From Cohnella caldifontis (GTDB lineage Bacteria > Bacillota > Bacilli > Paenibacillales > Paenibacillaceae): a stretch of DNA of 64,000 nucleotides. Location: positions 1 through 64,000 of the forward strand of contig NZ_JAQZSJ010000001.1 of the NCBI RefSeq assembly GCF_029360585.1, written 5' to 3'. Of the stretch, positions 7,907 to 16,591 are shown one piece after another. The notes under the pieces were generated by a model that was given only the letters and a program-made list of their open reading frames with translations, did no database searches and had not been told where the DNA came from. Every line of letters starts with the position of its first letter. The stretch's first letter is position 1. The position numbers were made by a program, and so were the translations under genes.

Positions 7907-8831
7907 CGCGCATTGCGACGTCCTGAGCAAGCTGCTGGAGAATCCCGGCCTCGACTTCATCCGGCAGACGGAAGGACTGGACGTTACGCTGGAAAGAATG
8001 CGGGAAGCCGAGATTGGCGTCCAAACGTTCGCGATTTATTTGCCCGAGCGATACCCCGAGGAATTCCGTTATGTATTGGAAAGCGTGGATGTATTCCGCA
8101 GACGGGTTCTGACTCATCCAGCGCTGCTGGAAATCCGCTCGAATCAGGACTTGCGGACCGCCGAAGCGGAAGGCCGAATCGGCGCCATTTTGTCCCTGGA
8201 AGGCGTAGGCGCCCTTCAAGGCAACCCGGCGTATATGCGGATTTTGTTCGACTTGGGCGTAAGGTGCGTCGGCTTCACCTGGAATTACGCGAATTGGGCA
8301 GCCGACGGCGTCCTGGAGCCCCGGAAAAGCGGATTTACCGTCAAAGGGCTCGACCTGATCCGGGAGTGCAATGAGCTGGGCCTGTTGCTGGACGTCTCCC
8401 ATCTCTCGGAGAAGGGCTTCTGGGAGCTTGCCGAGCGGGCCGCCAAGCCGGTTCATGCCTCCCACGCGAATGCCGCGGCCGTAAGTCCGCGGCAACGTAA
8501 CCTGAACGATGAGCAGATGAAAGCCATCATCCAGACGGGCGGCGTGATCGGCCTCGCTTTCGTGCCGCCTTTCCTCCATCCGGATGGGACGGCTTCCATC
8601 GAAGACCTCCTGCCCCACCTCGACCATATCTGTTCGCTCGGCGGGAGCCGGCACGTCGGGTTCGGGTCGGACTTCGACGGCATTAAGGAGAAAGTGAGCG
8701 GCCTGGAGCACGCCGGACATTATCCAAGAGTCATCGAAACGCTGCTCAAGTTCTATTCCGAGGAAGACGTCCGGCACTTCGCCTACGGCAATTGGTCCCG
8801 GTATTTTCATTCCCATCTTCCCGAAGCTTAA
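7893..8831 (+). CDS. Membrane dipeptidase (peptidase family M19)
   Basis: GTG at 7893 follows GGAGGACAACGG and gives 312 residues. The renal dipeptidase features are FDAHCDVLSKL at the N-terminus (first zinc ligands), the metal-bridging Glu in LSLEGVG, DVSHLS and HASHANA in the middle, and GFGSDFDGI at the C-terminal third. There is no signal peptide, so it is cytoplasmic. It overlaps pqqE by 14 bases and is the last gene before a terminator. No PqqF-type M16 peptidase is present, so it could complete removal of residues flanking the Glu-Tyr core; that role is inference. Confidence 0.93.
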   Translation: MKIFDAHCDVLSKLLENPGLDFIRQTEGLDVTLERMREAEIGVQTFAIYLPERYPEEFRYVLESVDVFRRRVLTHPALLEIRSNQDLRTAEAEGRIGAILSLEGVGALQGNPAYMRILFDLGVRCVGFTWNYANWAADGVLEPRKSGFTVKGLDLIRECNELGLLLDVSHLSEKGFWELAERAAKPVHASHANAAAVSPRQRNLNDEQMKAIIQTGGVIGLAFVPPFLHPDGTASIEDLLPHLDHICSLGGSRHVGFGSDFDGIKEKVSGLEHAGHYPRVIETLLKFYSEEDVRHFAYGNWSRYFHSHLPEA

Positions 8832-8835
8832 AACG

Positions 8836-8867
8836 AAAACCGCCTTCCAATGCGGAGGCGGTTTTTT
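8836..8867 (+). terminator. Terminator after the pqq operon
   Basis: AAAACCGCCT pairs with AGGCGGTTTT and is followed by further T. The A-rich left side means it may also terminate the convergent minus-strand operon that ends at 8892. Confidence 0.85.
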
Positions 8868-8891
8868 CGCGTAAAGCCGACCCGTGCGTTC

Positions 8892-10043
8892 CTACTGCTG
8901 GCCGGTCATCGCACCCGGCATGATGCCGGCCGGATCGCGGGGACCTGCCTTCAGGATGGCCGAAGGCAGCGGATCGCCCGCCTTGAGCGGCTCTTTCCGA
9001 TCGAAAAAGCGGGTCAGGACGGTTTCGAAAAATCCCGGTTGCTTTTCCCACGCTTGCTTGGCCACCGTTACGACGAAACGGCCTTGATCGTCCGGAACCG
9101 TGACCGTGTATGCCGTACCGGGCGGCACTTGCAGCCCTGCGATCACGCCCGTGTACATCGCCCCTTGGGAGGTCTTGCTGACCAGGTCGGGCGGCTGGTC
9201 GCGGATGACCGTCCCGCTGCGTGGCAGCCGGATGCGGATATCGACGCTCGTGTCCTCCGGGATGACGTACACGCGGTTTTCCGGCAGGGTGTATCGGGTT
9301 TTGCCGATCGTTACGCTAAGGTTGGTCTCCTCGTTCTCCGGCCAATAATACAGTTCGTAATCGCCGTTCTCGTCGGTCGGCGTGGATTTGGCGAAGCCTT
9401 CGCCCCGGTCCCGGTCCAGCCAGACGACAGCGCCGCGTACAGGATGACCGTCGGCGTCGGTCACCCGGCCCCCGACCCGGTATTTGTCGAGTTTGAAAAA
9501 GGATACGGTTTCCCCGGGCCGGCTCAGCATTCGCGCATGCACTTTGACTTGTCCGGCTTTCGCGGGATCCGCCTCCACGTTCTCGATTTCGATCGGAAAA
9601 TAGACGCGGATCGACGCCGACGCCGCCATGATCTTCCGGGACGTCTCGGAACCGACCGGGCGGCCTTCGATTTTCGCCTCGTCGGTCGACACGACCCGAA
9701 CCGGCGTGTCGGTCAAGAGGCTCCGATCGACCGACAACCGGAACGTCCCGTCCGGTTCGGTCCGGATCGTCTTCCTCCCCTTCCCGGCCGACACGACCGC
9801 GTTCTCCACCGGCCGGTCGCCCAGCAGCACCCGGCCTTGCACGTCTTGGACGTTGGACCCGTCGGCTTTCCACGTGCGGAGCGGGAACTCCGATTGGGAA
9901 AGCTCGATCTTCGCGGCAACATCCGCCTTGCGATCCTTCTCGACGGAAGCAAGCGCAGAACGGAACCCGGGGTTCCGTTCTGCGCAGCCGACGATCGCCA
10001 GCGACAATACGAGACTTAAAGCGGCGATTCCTGCCTTATTCAT
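8892..10043 (-). CDS. Lipoprotein with carboxypeptidase-regulatory-like (Ig-like) repeats
   Basis: The 383-residue product has a lipobox (IVGC, Cys20). Two or three beta-sandwich stretches then resemble the carboxypeptidase regulatory-like fold: VQGRVLLGDRPVENAVVSAG with DGTFRLSV, and VGGRVTDADGHPVRGAVVW with DENGDYELYYWP. The family is non-catalytic and mediates surface attachment or protein contacts. It starts 20 bases after the PQQ dehydrogenase stop on the same strand, so it is probably an accessory or partner of that enzyme. Confidence 0.8.
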   Translation of the reverse strand: MNKAGIAALSLVLSLAIVGCAERNPGFRSALASVEKDRKADVAAKIELSQSEFPLRTWKADGSNVQDVQGRVLLGDRPVENAVVSAGKGRKTIRTEPDGTFRLSVDRSLLTDTPVRVVSTDEAKIEGRPVGSETSRKIMAASASIRVYFPIEIENVEADPAKAGQVKVHARMLSRPGETVSFFKLDKYRVGGRVTDADGHPVRGAVVWLDRDRGEGFAKSTPTDENGDYELYYWPENEETNLSVTIGKTRYTLPENRVYVIPEDTSVDIRIRLPRSGTVIRDQPPDLVSKTSQGAMYTGVIAGLQVPPGTAYTVTVPDDQGRFVVTVAKQAWEKQPGFFETVLTRFFDRKEPLKAGDPLPSAILKAGPRDPAGIMPGAMTGQQ

Positions 10044-10063
10044 CCCGACTCACTCCGGTTCGT

Positions 10064-11818
10064 TTATTGCGCCGTGTGCGCGCTGCCCGTATCGGCTTGG
10101 CCTCCCGCCCCTTGCGTTTTGTCGCCTCCGAGGCCGAACACGTGCACCATCGGTTTCGGACCGCCGGACGTGAAGGCGACATAAGGCTTGTCGTCCACGG
10201 TAAACACCGCCGGCGCGGCTTGGATATTGTTCCCGGACGTCTGGAACGTCCAGAGCACTTTGCCCGTCTTGACGTCGAGCGCATTGATCTTTCCGTCAAG
10301 CTCGCCGTAGAACGCCAGTCCCGAGTCCGTCGTCGTGATGCCGCCGCGCATCGGGTCTTTCGTTTTCACTTGGTACGCCTGTTTGCCCGTGTTCACGTCG
10401 ATCGCCGTGATCGTACCGTACACGGGGAGGTTGCCCGGAGCTTGACCCGACGAGGTGCCGAAAGCCGCGGCGCCCGGCGCGTCCGGCGTCGCCGCCTCCG
10501 CTTCCGACTTCGCCGCCGTCGTCAAGTTGGGCTCCTCGATGCCGGGGATGAGCACGTAGTTCGTGTTCGGGTCATACGATTCCGGCGCGTAGTTCTCGCC
10601 GCCGAGTACGCCCGGATAGGAGACCACGCCCTTGGTCGTCGGCTTCGGGTGGTCCACTTTGGAGAAAGCGACGCCGTCCCATACCACGTCGCCCGTCTTG
10701 GCGTCCCAAGCCCACCATTGGCCGGACTTGCCGCCTTGCACGACCAGCTTTTGCGGCTTGCCTTTCACTGTCGCCTTGATGATCATCGGAGACGCCGCGG
10801 CGTCGTAGTCCCACAGGTCGTGGCTGATTTCCTGTTTCGCCCAGACCAGCTTCCCGGTCATGGCGTTGAGGGCGACGACGGAGTCGGTATGCGGGTTGTC
10901 GCCCGGCCGGTTCGCGCCATAGAAGTCCGGCGCGGGATTGCCGACGCTGCAATACATAATGTCCGTTTCTTCGTCGATCGCGACCGGGTTCCAGACCGTG
11001 CCGCCGCCTCCGAAGCTGCTCTTCGCGAGCCAATCCTGTCCTTTCGGGGGCACGGTCCAGAACGGGGATTCCCAGGCCGGGGTCAAATCGCTGGCCTTGA
11101 ATGCCGCCACGAAACCGCGGACGCCGTTGTCGCCGCCGCTGCTGCCGATGTAGACATTGCCCTTGTAATACTGGGGCGCCGTCGTCTCGTAGTAGCCGTT
11201 CTCCAGCGTGACGCCGTCGATGGAGTCGGAAAGCTTGACCATTTTCACCAATTGTCCGGTCTTCTGATCGAGCGCGACGAGCTGGTTATCCACGGTCAGC
11301 ATGAACACTTTGCCTTCTCCCACCGCTACGCCGCGGTTGGCGATTACGCCGGCTTTGGAGAACGTGGCCGCTTGGTCCGCCGACGGCTTCCAGTGCCACA
11401 ATTGCTTCCCGGTGATGGAATCGAAAGCGAACACCTGGTTGCCTGCGGTCGTGATGTACAGCACGCCGTCGATCATGACCGGATAACACTGGTTGCCGTT
11501 TTTGACGTCCGGGTCCAGCGTCTTCAGTTCGGCCGACCAAATCGTGCCAAGATCTTTGACGTTGTCGGCGGTAATCTGTTTGAACGGGACATGGCGGTTG
11601 TTCCCCAAATCGTAGCCGTACGAGCCCCAGTTCTGGAACGAGGCGCCCGTCACCGTTCCTCCGGGAGAAGCGGTCGGCGACGCGGTCGGCGACGCGGTCG
11701 GGGAGGCGGTGGGCGAAGCCGTTGGGGAGGCCGTGCCGTTGTTGTTGTTCCTGGCGCAGCCGCTCAAGGCCAAGCTTGCGGCCAGCACCGCGCCTAATGT
11801 GACGGTTGTTTTATTCAC
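10064..11818 (-). CDS. Lipid-anchored PQQ-dependent dehydrogenase
   Basis: This 584-residue quinoprotein begins with a lipoprotein signal (LALSGC, Cys21) and a repeated SPTA linker of about 24 residues. The rest has eight-bladed propeller W-motifs such as AFDSITGKQLWHWKP and ALNAMTGKLVW. Aligned with methanol dehydrogenase motifs, Asp230 (SGGDNGVRG) replaces the Glu metal ligand, Asn294 (VGNPAP) is kept, and Asp337 in HDLWDYD is the catalytic Asp. Asp339 sits two residues on, as in lanthanide enzymes. The vicinal Cys pair and a haem domain are absent. It should oxidise an alcohol or sugar at the outer membrane face; the substrate is unknown. Confidence 0.92.
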   Translation of the reverse strand: MNKTTVTLGAVLAASLALSGCARNNNNGTASPTASPTASPTASPTASPTASPGGTVTGASFQNWGSYGYDLGNNRHVPFKQITADNVKDLGTIWSAELKTLDPDVKNGNQCYPVMIDGVLYITTAGNQVFAFDSITGKQLWHWKPSADQAATFSKAGVIANRGVAVGEGKVFMLTVDNQLVALDQKTGQLVKMVKLSDSIDGVTLENGYYETTAPQYYKGNVYIGSSGGDNGVRGFVAAFKASDLTPAWESPFWTVPPKGQDWLAKSSFGGGGTVWNPVAIDEETDIMYCSVGNPAPDFYGANRPGDNPHTDSVVALNAMTGKLVWAKQEISHDLWDYDAAASPMIIKATVKGKPQKLVVQGGKSGQWWAWDAKTGDVVWDGVAFSKVDHPKPTTKGVVSYPGVLGGENYAPESYDPNTNYVLIPGIEEPNLTTAAKSEAEAATPDAPGAAAFGTSSGQAPGNLPVYGTITAIDVNTGKQAYQVKTKDPMRGGITTTDSGLAFYGELDGKINALDVKTGKVLWTFQTSGNNIQAAPAVFTVDDKPYVAFTSGGPKPMVHVFGLGGDKTQGAGGQADTGSAHTAQ

Positions 11819-11933
11819 GTTGGATACCCCCTGGGCAGTTTTGCAGCGGATTCAAAGAATTGTCGCTGTATAGGGTAACCAATCTTTCCGCAATTCAGTC
11901 GAAATGGCTGAGGGGGATCGCCGGAAATGAAAA

Positions 11934-11964
11934 AAACCGCGAATCCCGGAGGATTCACGGTTCG
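11934..11964 (-). terminator. Terminator of the 361-aa membrane protein gene
   Basis: On the minus strand GAACCGTGAATCC pairs with GGATTCGCGGTT, followed by a run of T. The stem overlaps the last codons of the gene. Confidence 0.8.
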
Positions 11965-13040
11965 GAGGCAGCAGGCGCGGGGGACGATCGGGACAGGCTG
12001 CTCAGTTTTTCGAATATTTTCCGTACGCCGTCCGCCCAATTCGGATCTTCGGCGTACGTTCCGTTCAGCCAAGCGAACGGCTCCTCCCCTTCCGGCCGGG
12101 CGCTGCCTCTGTTCGATACCGTCCGGGCGGCGATCTCCGCGGAATGGCGGATGTCCGTGTTGAACTCTTCCCAGCTGTGGAACACGTTAAACGGATTGTT
12201 CGCGATCTTCTTGGCGTTCTTGTTCGACTTCGGAACGAAGCCTTGCTCCTGTCCCGTGATGGCGAACAATAACAGCGGATGAACGTCGAAAACCCGCGCG
12301 TTCTCCACGATCGCCCCGAAATAAGGTTCTTCCGCAAGCAAAGAATCCCGGGTGTCGAGATACGCTTTGACCGCCTCCGCGTCGATGTCCCGGTAACGAA
12401 GGAAAAGCGGCATCCCGACGTCCGGGATTGGCGACTCTATCCGCGCGTCCGCCGAAGGCGCGGGAAGCGCCGCCTCTTCGCGGGCGGGCTGACCGAGCCA
12501 TACGCCGGCGAGAATGCCTCCCGCCAGCATCGCCGAAGCGAGCAGCCAGGCGAGTTTCGGAATGCGGACCCGGATCGGCAGCCGCTCTGCAGAGCCTCCA
12601 GGCAGCGCTTCCAAATTCGCGTTTACGGAGGACGCTGCCGTCCCGTACGCATCCGGAGCGTTCCGCCGGGGGAACAGTCGAGCCGCGACGCCTTCGGGGT
12701 TCCACGCCCCCGGCGCCTTCTCGTTCATCCACCGCAGGACGGGATCCAGGATCATCGCTTCCGAAGCCGGATCGGGAAGCTCGATTTCCGCGCAGACGTC
12801 CAGCACGTCCTCCGGCTTGATTTCCCGCCGCTGGAGCACTAGGCATTTCCGGATCAGCTCGTCCGTGATCCGGTCTTTGAACTCGGCCGGCAGCTCGGGC
12901 ATCCTGCGCTGCACGGTGCGGCGGATGGCATCCGCCACGATGTCGGCGCGTTTGGCCTCCGGCAGCGGAGCGTATTTCGTATGTACGTAGCGGCGGATGA
13001 CATGGACATCCGCCGGAGACAACAGCGCGGCGTTCTCCAT
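11955..13040 (-). CDS. Membrane-anchored glucosaminidase-like protein
   Basis: This 361-residue protein has an acidic and basic cytoplasmic N-terminal half of about 165 residues and a single transmembrane segment (LAWLLASAMLAGGILAGVW). An extracytoplasmic domain follows. The C-terminal part (LLLFAITGQEQGF, KKIANNPFNVFHSWEEF, WLNGTYAEDPNW) resembles glucosaminidase or lysozyme-like repeats that cut peptidoglycan; the Glu in GQEQGF is the candidate acid. The N-terminal domain is unrecognised. The annotation as a cell-wall hydrolase is tentative. Confidence 0.65.
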   Translation of the reverse strand: MENAALLSPADVHVIRRYVHTKYAPLPEAKRADIVADAIRRTVQRRMPELPAEFKDRITDELIRKCLVLQRREIKPEDVLDVCAEIELPDPASEAMILDPVLRWMNEKAPGAWNPEGVAARLFPRRNAPDAYGTAASSVNANLEALPGGSAERLPIRVRIPKLAWLLASAMLAGGILAGVWLGQPAREEAALPAPSADARIESPIPDVGMPLFLRYRDIDAEAVKAYLDTRDSLLAEEPYFGAIVENARVFDVHPLLLFAITGQEQGFVPKSNKNAKKIANNPFNVFHSWEEFNTDIRHSAEIAARTVSNRGSARPEGEEPFAWLNGTYAEDPNWADGVRKIFEKLSSLSRSSPAPAASEP

Positions 13041-13085
13041 CAGCTGCTCCCCCGTTTTCGCCGATCGGCGAACCGAATCAACCGC

Positions 13086-13403
13086 TTATTCGTTTGCCGC
13101 TTGCCGAATCAGGGCTTGTACCGGCTCGGTCGCGATATAAGCCTCGATTTGCCTTTTTTCTTCCGCCGTTAACTGATACTCGCAATCGCACCCTTCGTCT
13201 TGCGGCGCGATCTGCATCGGAAATCCCGCGTGCGTGCAGACGACCAGGATCGAGAAATCGATCAGGTCGGTCGGAAGCGGCGTCTCCTCCGCGGTCTTCA
13301 CCCGAAGCTCCACGTCCACCCATTGGCGGTCGCGTTTCTCCGCGCTTGGGCGAAACCCCGTAAACGAAAGCTCATTCCAAGTCTCGTCTCCATAGCGTAT
13401 CAT
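13086..13403 (-). CDS. Hypothetical protein (105 aa)
   Basis: A 105-residue cytoplasmic-looking protein with no signal or membrane segment. It has a CDC pair (EGCDCEY) and a distal Cys in VVCTHAG that could bind metal, and an acidic C-terminal helix. It sits 45 bases upstream of the 361-residue membrane protein on the same strand, so the two are likely co-transcribed. The family is not recognised. Confidence 0.6.
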   Translation of the reverse strand: MIRYGDETWNELSFTGFRPSAEKRDRQWVDVELRVKTAEETPLPTDLIDFSILVVCTHAGFPMQIAPQDEGCDCEYQLTAEEKRQIEAYIATEPVQALIRQAANE

Positions 13404-13440
13404 CCATCGGTCTCCTTACGAACGGGAGGCGTTACGGAAA

Positions 13441-13473
13441 ACGGGCGGTTCCGCCGATCGCGCGAAACCGCCC
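13441..13473 (-). terminator. Terminator after gltD
   Basis: On the minus strand GGGCGGTTTCGCG and GGCGGAACCGCCC form a stem followed by GTTTTCC, just past the gltD stop. Confidence 0.75.
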
Positions 13474-13483
13474 AGGTGCGGCC

Positions 13484-14974
13484 TTAAGGCAGCATCGTGC
13501 TTCCCATCAAATATTTGTCTACCTCGCGGGCGGCTTCGCGTCCTTCGTTGATGGCCCAGACGACCAAGCTCTGTCCGCGTCTCATGTCGCCTGCGGCGAA
13601 CACTTTGTCCACGTTCGTCTTGTATTGGCCATAGCGGGCTTTTACGTTCGAACGGCGGTCCGTCTCCAGGGACAATTGGTCGATCAGCGTCCGCTCCGGA
13701 CCTTCGAAGCCGACGGCGATCAAGACGATATCGGCCGGCCATACTTTCTCCGTGCCGGGAATCTCTTCGTAGATCTTGCGGCCTTGTTCGTCCACGTAAC
13801 GGCGGATTTGCACCGTGTGCAGCTCCTTCACGTTGCCGTTCTCGTCGCCGACGAATTTCTTCGTGAGGACGGAGAACGCGCGCGGGTCTTCGCCGTACAG
13901 GGCTTTGGCTTCTTCATGCGCATAATCCAGCGTATAAACGTTCGGAAATTCCGGCCACGGGTTGTTCACCGGATCGCGCCGATCCGGCGCCTTGGCGTGC
14001 GTACCGAATTGCGTGACCGACTCGCAGCCGTGGCGCAGCGCGGTCGCGACGCAGTCCGTGCCGGTATCTCCGCCGCCGATGACGATGACGTTCTTGCCCT
14101 TAGCGGACAAGTAAGTGCCCTCTTGGAGCCCATTGTCCAGATAGCTCTTGATCGTGCTGTTCAGGAAGTCCATCGCCGGGTAAATGCCGTTCAAGTCCGC
14201 GCCTTCCACGTTTCCGACGGTACGGGCTTTCGTGGCGCCGCCGCACAAAACGACCGCGTCGAACTCTTCCATCAGCTTCCGGGCCGGGACGTCTTTGCCG
14301 ATTTCGGTATTCGTGACGAACTTCACGCCTTCGGCTTCCAGCAGATCGACGCGCCGCTGCACGACGTGCTTTTCCAGCTTCATCGTCGGAATGCCGTAGG
14401 TAAGCAAGCCGCCGATTCGGTCGGCCCTTTCATAAACCGTAACGGTGTGTCCGGCTTTGTTCAACTGGGCAGCGGCGGCGAGTCCGGCCGGACCGGAACC
14501 GACGACGGCCACTTTTTTGCCCGTGCGGGATTTCGGAGGCTGGGGAACGACCCAGCCTTCCTCGAAAGCGCGGTCGATGATCGCCTGCTCGATCGTCTTG
14601 ATCGTGACCGGATCGCCGATGAGGCCGACCGTGCAAGAGCCTTCGCACGGGGCGGGACATACGCGTCCCGTGAACTCCGGGAAATTGTTCGTCTTCGAAA
14701 GCCGCTCGTACGCTTCCTTCCAAAGGCCGCGGTACACGAGGTTGTTCCATTCCGGGATCAGGTTGTTGATCGGGCAGCCCGAGGCGTTGCCCGCCAGCTC
14801 CATGCCCGTATGGCAATAAGGCGTGCCGCAGTCCATGCAGCGCGCGCCTTGCGTGCGGAGCTGCTCTTCCGAGAACATCTTGTGGAATTCGTTCCAGTCC
14901 TTGATCCGCTCGAGCGGATCGCGGTCGCTGGGCAGTTCCCGCTTATATTCCATGAATCCGGTAGGTGTGGACAT
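13484..14974 (-). CDS. gltD: Glutamate synthase small subunit (NADPH-GOGAT beta)
   Basis: I chose ATG at 14974 ([13 protein letters not shown]), giving 496 residues; ATGs 12 to 18 bases upstream overlap the GGGGGAAA ribosome binding site. N-terminal Cys clusters [12 protein letters not shown] and CPAPCEGSC bind 4Fe-4S centres. [12 protein letters not shown] is the FAD-binding loop and [11 protein letters not shown] the NADPH loop. GltD feeds electrons to the large subunit that makes glutamate from glutamine and 2-oxoglutarate. No gltB is in the window, so it is either unlinked or this is a GltD-like oxidoreductase for another partner. Confidence 0.92.
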   Translation of the reverse strand: MSTPTGFMEYKRELPSDRDPLERIKDWNEFHKMFSEEQLRTQGARCMDCGTPYCHTGMELAGNASGCPINNLIPEWNNLVYRGLWKEAYERLSKTNNFPEFTGRVCPAPCEGSCTVGLIGDPVTIKTIEQAIIDRAFEEGWVVPQPPKSRTGKKVAVVGSGPAGLAAAAQLNKAGHTVTVYERADRIGGLLTYGIPTMKLEKHVVQRRVDLLEAEGVKFVTNTEIGKDVPARKLMEEFDAVVLCGGATKARTVGNVEGADLNGIYPAMDFLNSTIKSYLDNGLQEGTYLSAKGKNVIVIGGGDTGTDCVATALRHGCESVTQFGTHAKAPDRRDPVNNPWPEFPNVYTLDYAHEEAKALYGEDPRAFSVLTKKFVGDENGNVKELHTVQIRRYVDEQGRKIYEEIPGTEKVWPADIVLIAVGFEGPERTLIDQLSLETDRRSNVKARYGQYKTNVDKVFAAGDMRRGQSLVVWAINEGREAAREVDKYLMGSTMLP

Positions 14975-15102
14975 GTCGGTTTCCCCCATCATTCGGTGTT
15001 TCGTCTGCGGTGTGATCTCTCTTAATCTTTAATTTAAATATGCTATCAAATGCAGGCGGGAAGCCAGAATGGATTTTCCGGTTAATTGTTTGCATTTTCC
15101 TG

Positions 15103-15585
15103 CTAACGTCTTTCATAGACGCAAAACGCGTACGGCAAATCGTTCTTCTCGTCCCGAACGCCCGGCTTGCGGGAGACCAGCGCCCATTCGGCGGAGTCCA
15201 GCTCCGGGAAATAGGCGTCGCCTTCATAAGGCCGCCCGATTTCCGTCAGCAGCACTTTGTCGGCAAAGGGCAGCAGCAACCGGTAAATTTCCTCGCCGCC
15301 GATCACCATCAATTCCCGGCCGGCGCCGAGCTCAAGCGCATCTTCGGGGGAACGGACGATCATGCACCCCTCCGGCGCTTCCGTCCATGTGCGGGACAAA
15401 ATGACGTTCAGACGATCCTTTAAGGGTTTGCGCAGCGACTCGAACGTTTTGCGCCCCATGAGCACCGGTTTTCCTCTCGTTTGTTCTACGAAATACGCCA
15501 TGTCCGCGGGCAATTTCCACGGCAATCGGTTCTCGTTGCCGATGACGCGGTTCGATGCGGCGGCAGCGATTAAGGTAACGGTCAT
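15103..15585 (-). CDS. folA: Dihydrofolate reductase
   Basis: The 160-residue product has the full DHFR signature: IAAAASNRVIGNENRLPWKLPAD at the N-terminus, with the acidic substrate residue in LPADM, GRKTFESL in the middle, VIGGEEIY and the C-terminal beta bulge. It reduces dihydrofolate with NADPH. In Bacillus relatives it usually follows thyA, but here thyA is about 5 kb away behind other genes. Confidence 0.95.
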   Translation of the reverse strand: MTVTLIAAAASNRVIGNENRLPWKLPADMAYFVEQTRGKPVLMGRKTFESLRKPLKDRLNVILSRTWTEAPEGCMIVRSPEDALELGAGRELMVIGGEEIYRLLLPFADKVLLTEIGRPYEGDAYFPELDSAEWALVSRKPGVRDEKNDLPYAFCVYERR

Positions 15586-15710
15586 ATCCGGAAAACCTTC
15601 TTCCGATGCAAGCTTAACGACGATATTTATTATCTTACCACATGGGAGAGATGCTGCCTACCCGAACGATATCCCGGTAACGATTCCCAATCGTTAAGAT
15701 TTGGCGGAAA

Positions 15711-15741
15711 ATAAAAGCCGGCCCGGGAATGCCGGGACGGC
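15711..15741 (-). terminator. Terminator of the sigma/anti-sigma operon
   Basis: On the minus strand GCCGTCCCGG and CCGGGCCGGC form a stem followed by TTTTATTTT, about 60 bases after the anti-sigma stop. Confidence 0.7.
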
Positions 15742-15800
15742 ACGGTTCGATTCGCGATCTGTAGCGATCGGGCAAGATTGTACGGGGAGTTCCGAACGTT

Positions 15801-16589
15801 TCAGCCTTCGGCGGCATCCGCGCTTCCGAATATTTTCGGACCTTGCGGAGAAGTCGTATTTCCGTTCTGCTCGAGCGTGATGCCGACTTGGTCGAACCCC
15901 TGCCGGCGATCCGTCCAAGGTACGGTCAGCAGCCCGACGCCCGAGGAACCGACTTTGAACGTACCCGCGCTGTCGCGTTTTCCGTCCCGAAGAAGCCAGA
16001 CGTGATACACCTGATCGCCCTCCGTCTTTGCCGTTCCGAATACGTATACGGCCAGACTCCGCTCTCCCCCGTTGTTCATGAGGCAAGCGACGCCGTACGC
16101 TCCGCTTCTCGACAAGTATGGGGACGCTTCAGAGGCGGGCGTCAGACGGTAGATTCGTTCGATTTCCGAAACCGATGCGGAAGCCGCCGGAGCGGGAGCG
16201 GTCATGAGCGAAGACGATAACGGGCCCCGTAAAACGAACCCGGCCGCGAACGCGGCGACGACGGCCATGATCACCGCCAGACGGCGCCAAGCGGTTCCGC
16301 GCGACGGCACCGTACTGAATGCGCGCGCAGGTGACGCGGAATCGCCCGAGCGGGATTGGCCGCTTCCGAAAACGGCACCCAACACCTCTTCCTTCAGATC
16401 GGCGGGAAGCTCCAGCTGCGGCGCTTCTTCGGCGAGTCGGTCCCATACGAGGCGCCATTCCGCGGCGTCTTCCCGGCATGCGGCGCAAGTGTCCAGGTGG
16501 CGCTCGAACCGTTTGCGTTCCACGTCCGACATTTCGCCGGTCATATAATCCGCAAGACCTTGGCAAAGCGCCGTGTCCCTGTTCTCCAT
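15801..16589 (-). CDS. Anti-sigma factor (zinc-finger plus RskA-type domain)
   Basis: ATG at 16589 follows GGGAGGAACGTTGATC and starts 2 bases after the sigma-factor stop, giving 262 residues. The N-terminus carries a zf-HC2 zinc-binding anti-sigma module (HLDTCAACRED). One transmembrane segment follows near residues 107-125 (LAVIMAVVAAFAAGFVL). The outer domain resembles anti-sigma-K RskA (YRLTPASE, VYHVWLLRDGKRDSAG). It should hold the adjacent ECF sigma factor at the membrane until a signal is sensed. Confidence 0.9.
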   Translation of the reverse strand: MENRDTALCQGLADYMTGEMSDVERKRFERHLDTCAACREDAAEWRLVWDRLAEEAPQLELPADLKEEVLGAVFGSGQSRSGDSASPARAFSTVPSRGTAWRRLAVIMAVVAAFAAGFVLRGPLSSSLMTAPAPAASASVSEIERIYRLTPASEASPYLSRSGAYGVACLMNNGGERSLAVYVFGTAKTEGDQVYHVWLLRDGKRDSAGTFKVGSSGVGLLTVPWTDRRQGFDQVGITLEQNGNTTSPQGPKIFGSADAAEG

Positions 16590-16591
16590 GA

